Assembly: GCA_023145575.1 (NCBI GenBank)
Contig: JAGLDN010000203.1
Location: 1 to 7,942 of the forward strand
Origin: Psychromonas sp.
GTDB lineage: Bacteria > Pseudomonadota > Gammaproteobacteria > Enterobacterales > Psychromonadaceae
Direction: 5' to 3'
DNA length: 7,942 bases
The notes under the pieces are model-generated. The model was not told the origin of the DNA. It searched no databases and worked only from the letters and a program-made list of their open reading frames with translations. This document shows, one piece after another, positions 6,058 to 7,942 of the stretch. Position 1 is the first letter of the stretch; each line of letters begins with the position of its first letter. The position numbers were made by a program, and so were the translations under genes.

Positions 6058-7200
6058 CTATACTCCATAACCAATAATGCGGATATCATCACCCACAATA
6101 CGTACATCGATAATAGATAATGCCATAATGTCAGACATTTTTGAATACAAAGGCAAGTTTACTAGATTTCGGGCATCATTTCCCATTAATTTTGGTGCTT
6201 GATACAATATAAATTCATCAAAAAGTGATTTTTCAAAAAACTGACCACTTAATACGGAACCAGACTCGATCAAAAGATCATTAATTTCTAATTTTCCAAG
6301 TTTTAAAAGCAGCGACTTAAGATCAATACGCTGGTTTTCATCTGCCTTTACAATCAGTTGCTCGACCTCTGCAACAAATGACTGTGTTAAATCATCACGA
6401 GATGATAAGGAGATGATGATCACCCGTCCACTTATTGAAAAAAGTTTTTCATTGAGTGTTAAACGATTTTTAGCGTCTAAAATAATGCGGATTGGTTGAC
6501 GGAGTTGTGATGCGTTTATTTCTTGATGGAATTGCTCACTTTGTTGTAATTCATCAAAACGAACATTTAAACTAGGATCATCCGCTAAAACTGTATTGAT
6601 ACTAGTTAATATTGCACTTTGAATTGCTCGAAATCCTTGCACATCAATTCGAGCTTCTGGCCCTGTTATCCATTTACTTTGCCCATTTGCAAGGGCTGTT
6701 TTTCCATCAAGGCTACTGGCGAGTTTCACGGTCACACGCGGGCGGCTTGTTTTCATACGTTTAATAAAGCCACGGTTGAGTTGATTGGCTTCCTTTTCAA
6801 GTAAACCCACTTCAACGTCAATATTGGCAGATTGTAAAATAGACACGCCTTTACCTGCGACCTTCGGATTAGGATCAATCATCGCGATAACGACACGTTT
6901 AACACCCGATTTAATCAGGGCTGTGCTGCAAGGTGGCGTACGACCAAAATGCGTACAAGGTTCAAGTGTTACATAACAAGTTGCACCCTTTGCGTTTAAT
7001 TTTGCCATACACAGTGCATGAACTTCTGCATGAGGATTGCCTGCTTTGAAGTGATAACCTTCACCGACGATCTGATCATTGTTGACAATAACGCTCCCAA
7101 CATTAGGATTTGGAGAAGTTGTAAAACGCCCTTTTCGTGCAAGCTCAATGGCACGCGACATATAATAATGATCTTTCTTTGAAAATTTAGAAAAAGCCAT
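6058..7200 (-). CDS. ribD: Bifunctional diaminohydroxyphosphoribosylaminopyrimidine deaminase / 5-amino-6-(5-phosphoribosylamino)uracil reductase (RibD)
   Basis: RibD performs the second and third steps of riboflavin synthesis: zinc-dependent deamination of the pyrimidine product of GTP cyclohydrolase II, then NADPH-dependent reduction of the ribose side chain. The 380-residue protein has an N-terminal cytidine-deaminase-like domain (about 1-145) with the zinc site H57-A-E59 and P81-C82 ... C91 (TLEPCTHFGRTPPC), and SPNPNVGSVIV (29-39). A C-terminal reductase domain follows (about 153-380) with RPRVTVKLASSLDGKTA (153-169), WITGPEAR (177-184) and TVLADDPSLNVR (203-214). The usual LVEGG-type turn reads LIESGSVLSGQF, a mild variation. 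Its ATG overlaps the nrdR stop codon by one base (TAATG), so it is translationally coupled to nrdR, and its TAG is one base before ribE. Confidence 0.97.
   Translation of the reverse strand: MAFSKFSKKDHYYMSRAIELARKGRFTTSPNPNVGSVIVNNDQIVGEGYHFKAGNPHAEVHALCMAKLNAKGATCYVTLEPCTHFGRTPPCSTALIKSGVKRVVIAMIDPNPKVAGKGVSILQSANIDVEVGLLEKEANQLNRGFIKRMKTSRPRVTVKLASSLDGKTALANGQSKWITGPEARIDVQGFRAIQSAILTSINTVLADDPSLNVRFDELQQSEQFHQEINASQLRQPIRIILDAKNRLTLNEKLFSISGRVIIISLSSRDDLTQSFVAEVEQLIVKADENQRIDLKSLLLKLGKLEINDLLIESGSVLSGQFFEKSLFDEFILYQAPKLMGNDARNLVNLPLYSKMSDIMALSIIDVRIVGDDIRIIGYGV
6063..6066 (-). promoter_or_regulatory. Ribosome binding site deciding the ribE start
   Basis: GGAG on the minus strand sits 6 nt before the ATG at 6056 and within the last codons of ribD. 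It supports the MFTGII start over the ATG at 6107, which would overlap ribD by 50 bases. Confidence 0.8.
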
Positions 7201-7649
7201 TATTTATTCAACTTAGCAATTTCTTCGCCAAACTCTTTAACATCTTTAAAAGATCGATAAACAGAAGCAAAGCGAATATAGGCAATTTTATCCAGCCGCT
7301 TGAGCAGTTCCATCACTAATTCTCCAACAATTTTTGCGTCAACTTCACGTTCACCAGTTGCACGTATTTTTGACTTTAATTTGTTCACCTCTGTTTCAAT
7401 ATCTTCAATGCTCACTGGGCGTTTTTCCAATGCGCGGTTAATACCCCCAAGTAGCTTTTTATCATTAAACAGCTCTCGCCGGCCGTCTGATTTTATTAAA
7501 TGAGGCATTAACAATAGCGCTGTTTCAAAGGTAGTAAAACGTTCACCACACTCATTACAATGGCGCCTACGACGAACTTGTGCACCATCAGAAACCAAGC
7601 GTGAATCAATCACCTTAGTATCTTTTATATTACAAAAAGGGCAATACAT
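7200..7649 (-). CDS. nrdR: Transcriptional repressor NrdR
   Basis: NrdR is the nucleotide-sensing repressor of ribonucleotide reductase operons; it binds NrdR boxes when loaded with ATP or dATP. The 149-residue product has the usual length. It begins with a zinc ribbon (C3, C6, C31, C34; MYCPFCNIKDTKVIDSR ... RRRRHCNECGERFTTFE), whose basic RRRRH stretch contacts DNA, followed by an ATP-cone (about 49-139) with ALEKRPVS, IRATGEREV and IRFASVYRSFKDVKEF. The ATG at 7649 is preceded by GGAG 9 nt upstream. It is the first gene of the nrdR-ribD-ribE-ribBX operon, a linkage common in gammaproteobacteria that reflects co-transcription rather than a shared pathway. I see no NrdR box immediately upstream. 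The terminal repeat of copy D stands only 62 bp before the start, so the promoter must be near or within it. Confidence 0.97.
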   Translation of the reverse strand: MYCPFCNIKDTKVIDSRLVSDGAQVRRRRHCNECGERFTTFETALLLMPHLIKSDGRRELFNDKKLLGGINRALEKRPVSIEDIETEVNKLKSKIRATGEREVDAKIVGELVMELLKRLDKIAYIRFASVYRSFKDVKEFGEEIAKLNK

Positions 7650-7711
7650 AATTTAATCTCCATGTATTTAAACAAAAGAGTCAATACCATTTAAAATACA
7701 TTTATTAACAA

Positions 7712-7942
7712 ATATACCCATATGACGTAAAATGCTTTGTCAGGCTCAAGCTCGATAATCAAAACAAGGCACAATATTAGGTAATTGTAACTCACTTTTC
7801 GATTATTGAAGCGCAGTCTTGGTTTTCGAGTTTGTTCCCCGCAGGGCAAGGCAATTAATAACAACCTGCGTTGTTATAAAATCTTTATGTAGAATAATTA
7901 TTTAGGAATTAAAGTCTTTATTTTAATTCGACCTTTGGTGAT
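7712..7942 (+). repeat. Structured MITE-like repeat, copy D (truncated by window edge)
   Basis: The element starts with ATATACCCATATGACGTAAA and follows copy B closely: ATGCTTTGTCAGGCTCAAGC, CAAGGCACAATATTAGGTAA, the CCCCGCAGGGCAAGGCAA block, and GGAATTAAAGTCTTTATTTT. It then enters the position of the variable hairpin (CCTTTGGTGAT), where the window ends. Stem arms 7747-7755 and 7826-7834 pair over 9 positions with one G-T pair, which would be a G-U wobble in RNA. It lies upstream of nrdR, pointing away from it, and is inverted relative to copy A. The 293-bp stretch from the nrdR start to the window edge holds only this element and a 62-bp AT-rich leader, where I could not find a convincing promoter. 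Confidence 0.88.

Overview
The window looks like chromosomal DNA from a low-GC gammaproteobacterium, most likely a marine Alteromonadales (Colwellia-like) species. The basis is protein similarity recalled for NrdR, NusB, RibH and RluF, the nrdR-rib-nusB gene order, and the AT-rich intergenic DNA; the genus is an inference. All seven protein genes lie on the minus strand, so transcription runs from high to low coordinates.

Layout from right to left, in the direction of transcription: a structured repeat (7712-7942, cut by the window edge); nrdR; ribD; ribE; ribBX (RibB fused to a degenerate RibA-like domain); an AT-rich terminator and a diverged repeat copy (3837-4159); ribH and nusB; a terminator; a DUF445 membrane protein; a 776-bp non-coding stretch holding one repeat nested inside another (1231-1847 with 1407-1734 inside); rluF; and a last repeat copy (1-213), inverted and cut by the left edge.

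The nrdR-ribD-ribE-ribBX genes are tightly packed (1-nt overlap, 1-nt gap, 37-nt gap) and form an operon. NrdR is the ribonucleotide-reductase repressor. RibD, RibE, RibH and the RibB half of RibBX carry out every riboflavin step except GTP cyclohydrolase II (and the dephosphorylation step). The RibA-like half has lost the zinc-binding cysteines, so a separate ribA must exist elsewhere. NusB is the antitermination factor that usually follows ribH; the thiL gene that commonly follows nusB is absent.

The most unusual content is a family of about 325-bp non-coding elements with 25-bp terminal inverted repeats beginning ATATACCCAT. They carry an internal long-range stem whose arms show compensatory base changes between copies, and a second hairpin near the 3' part whose sequence varies. 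Five copies or relics occur in under 8 kb. One separates ribBX from ribH, one is inserted in an older relative, and two lie in opposite orientations at the window ends. They have no coding capacity and look like MITE-type elements that would be mobilised by an enzyme encoded elsewhere.
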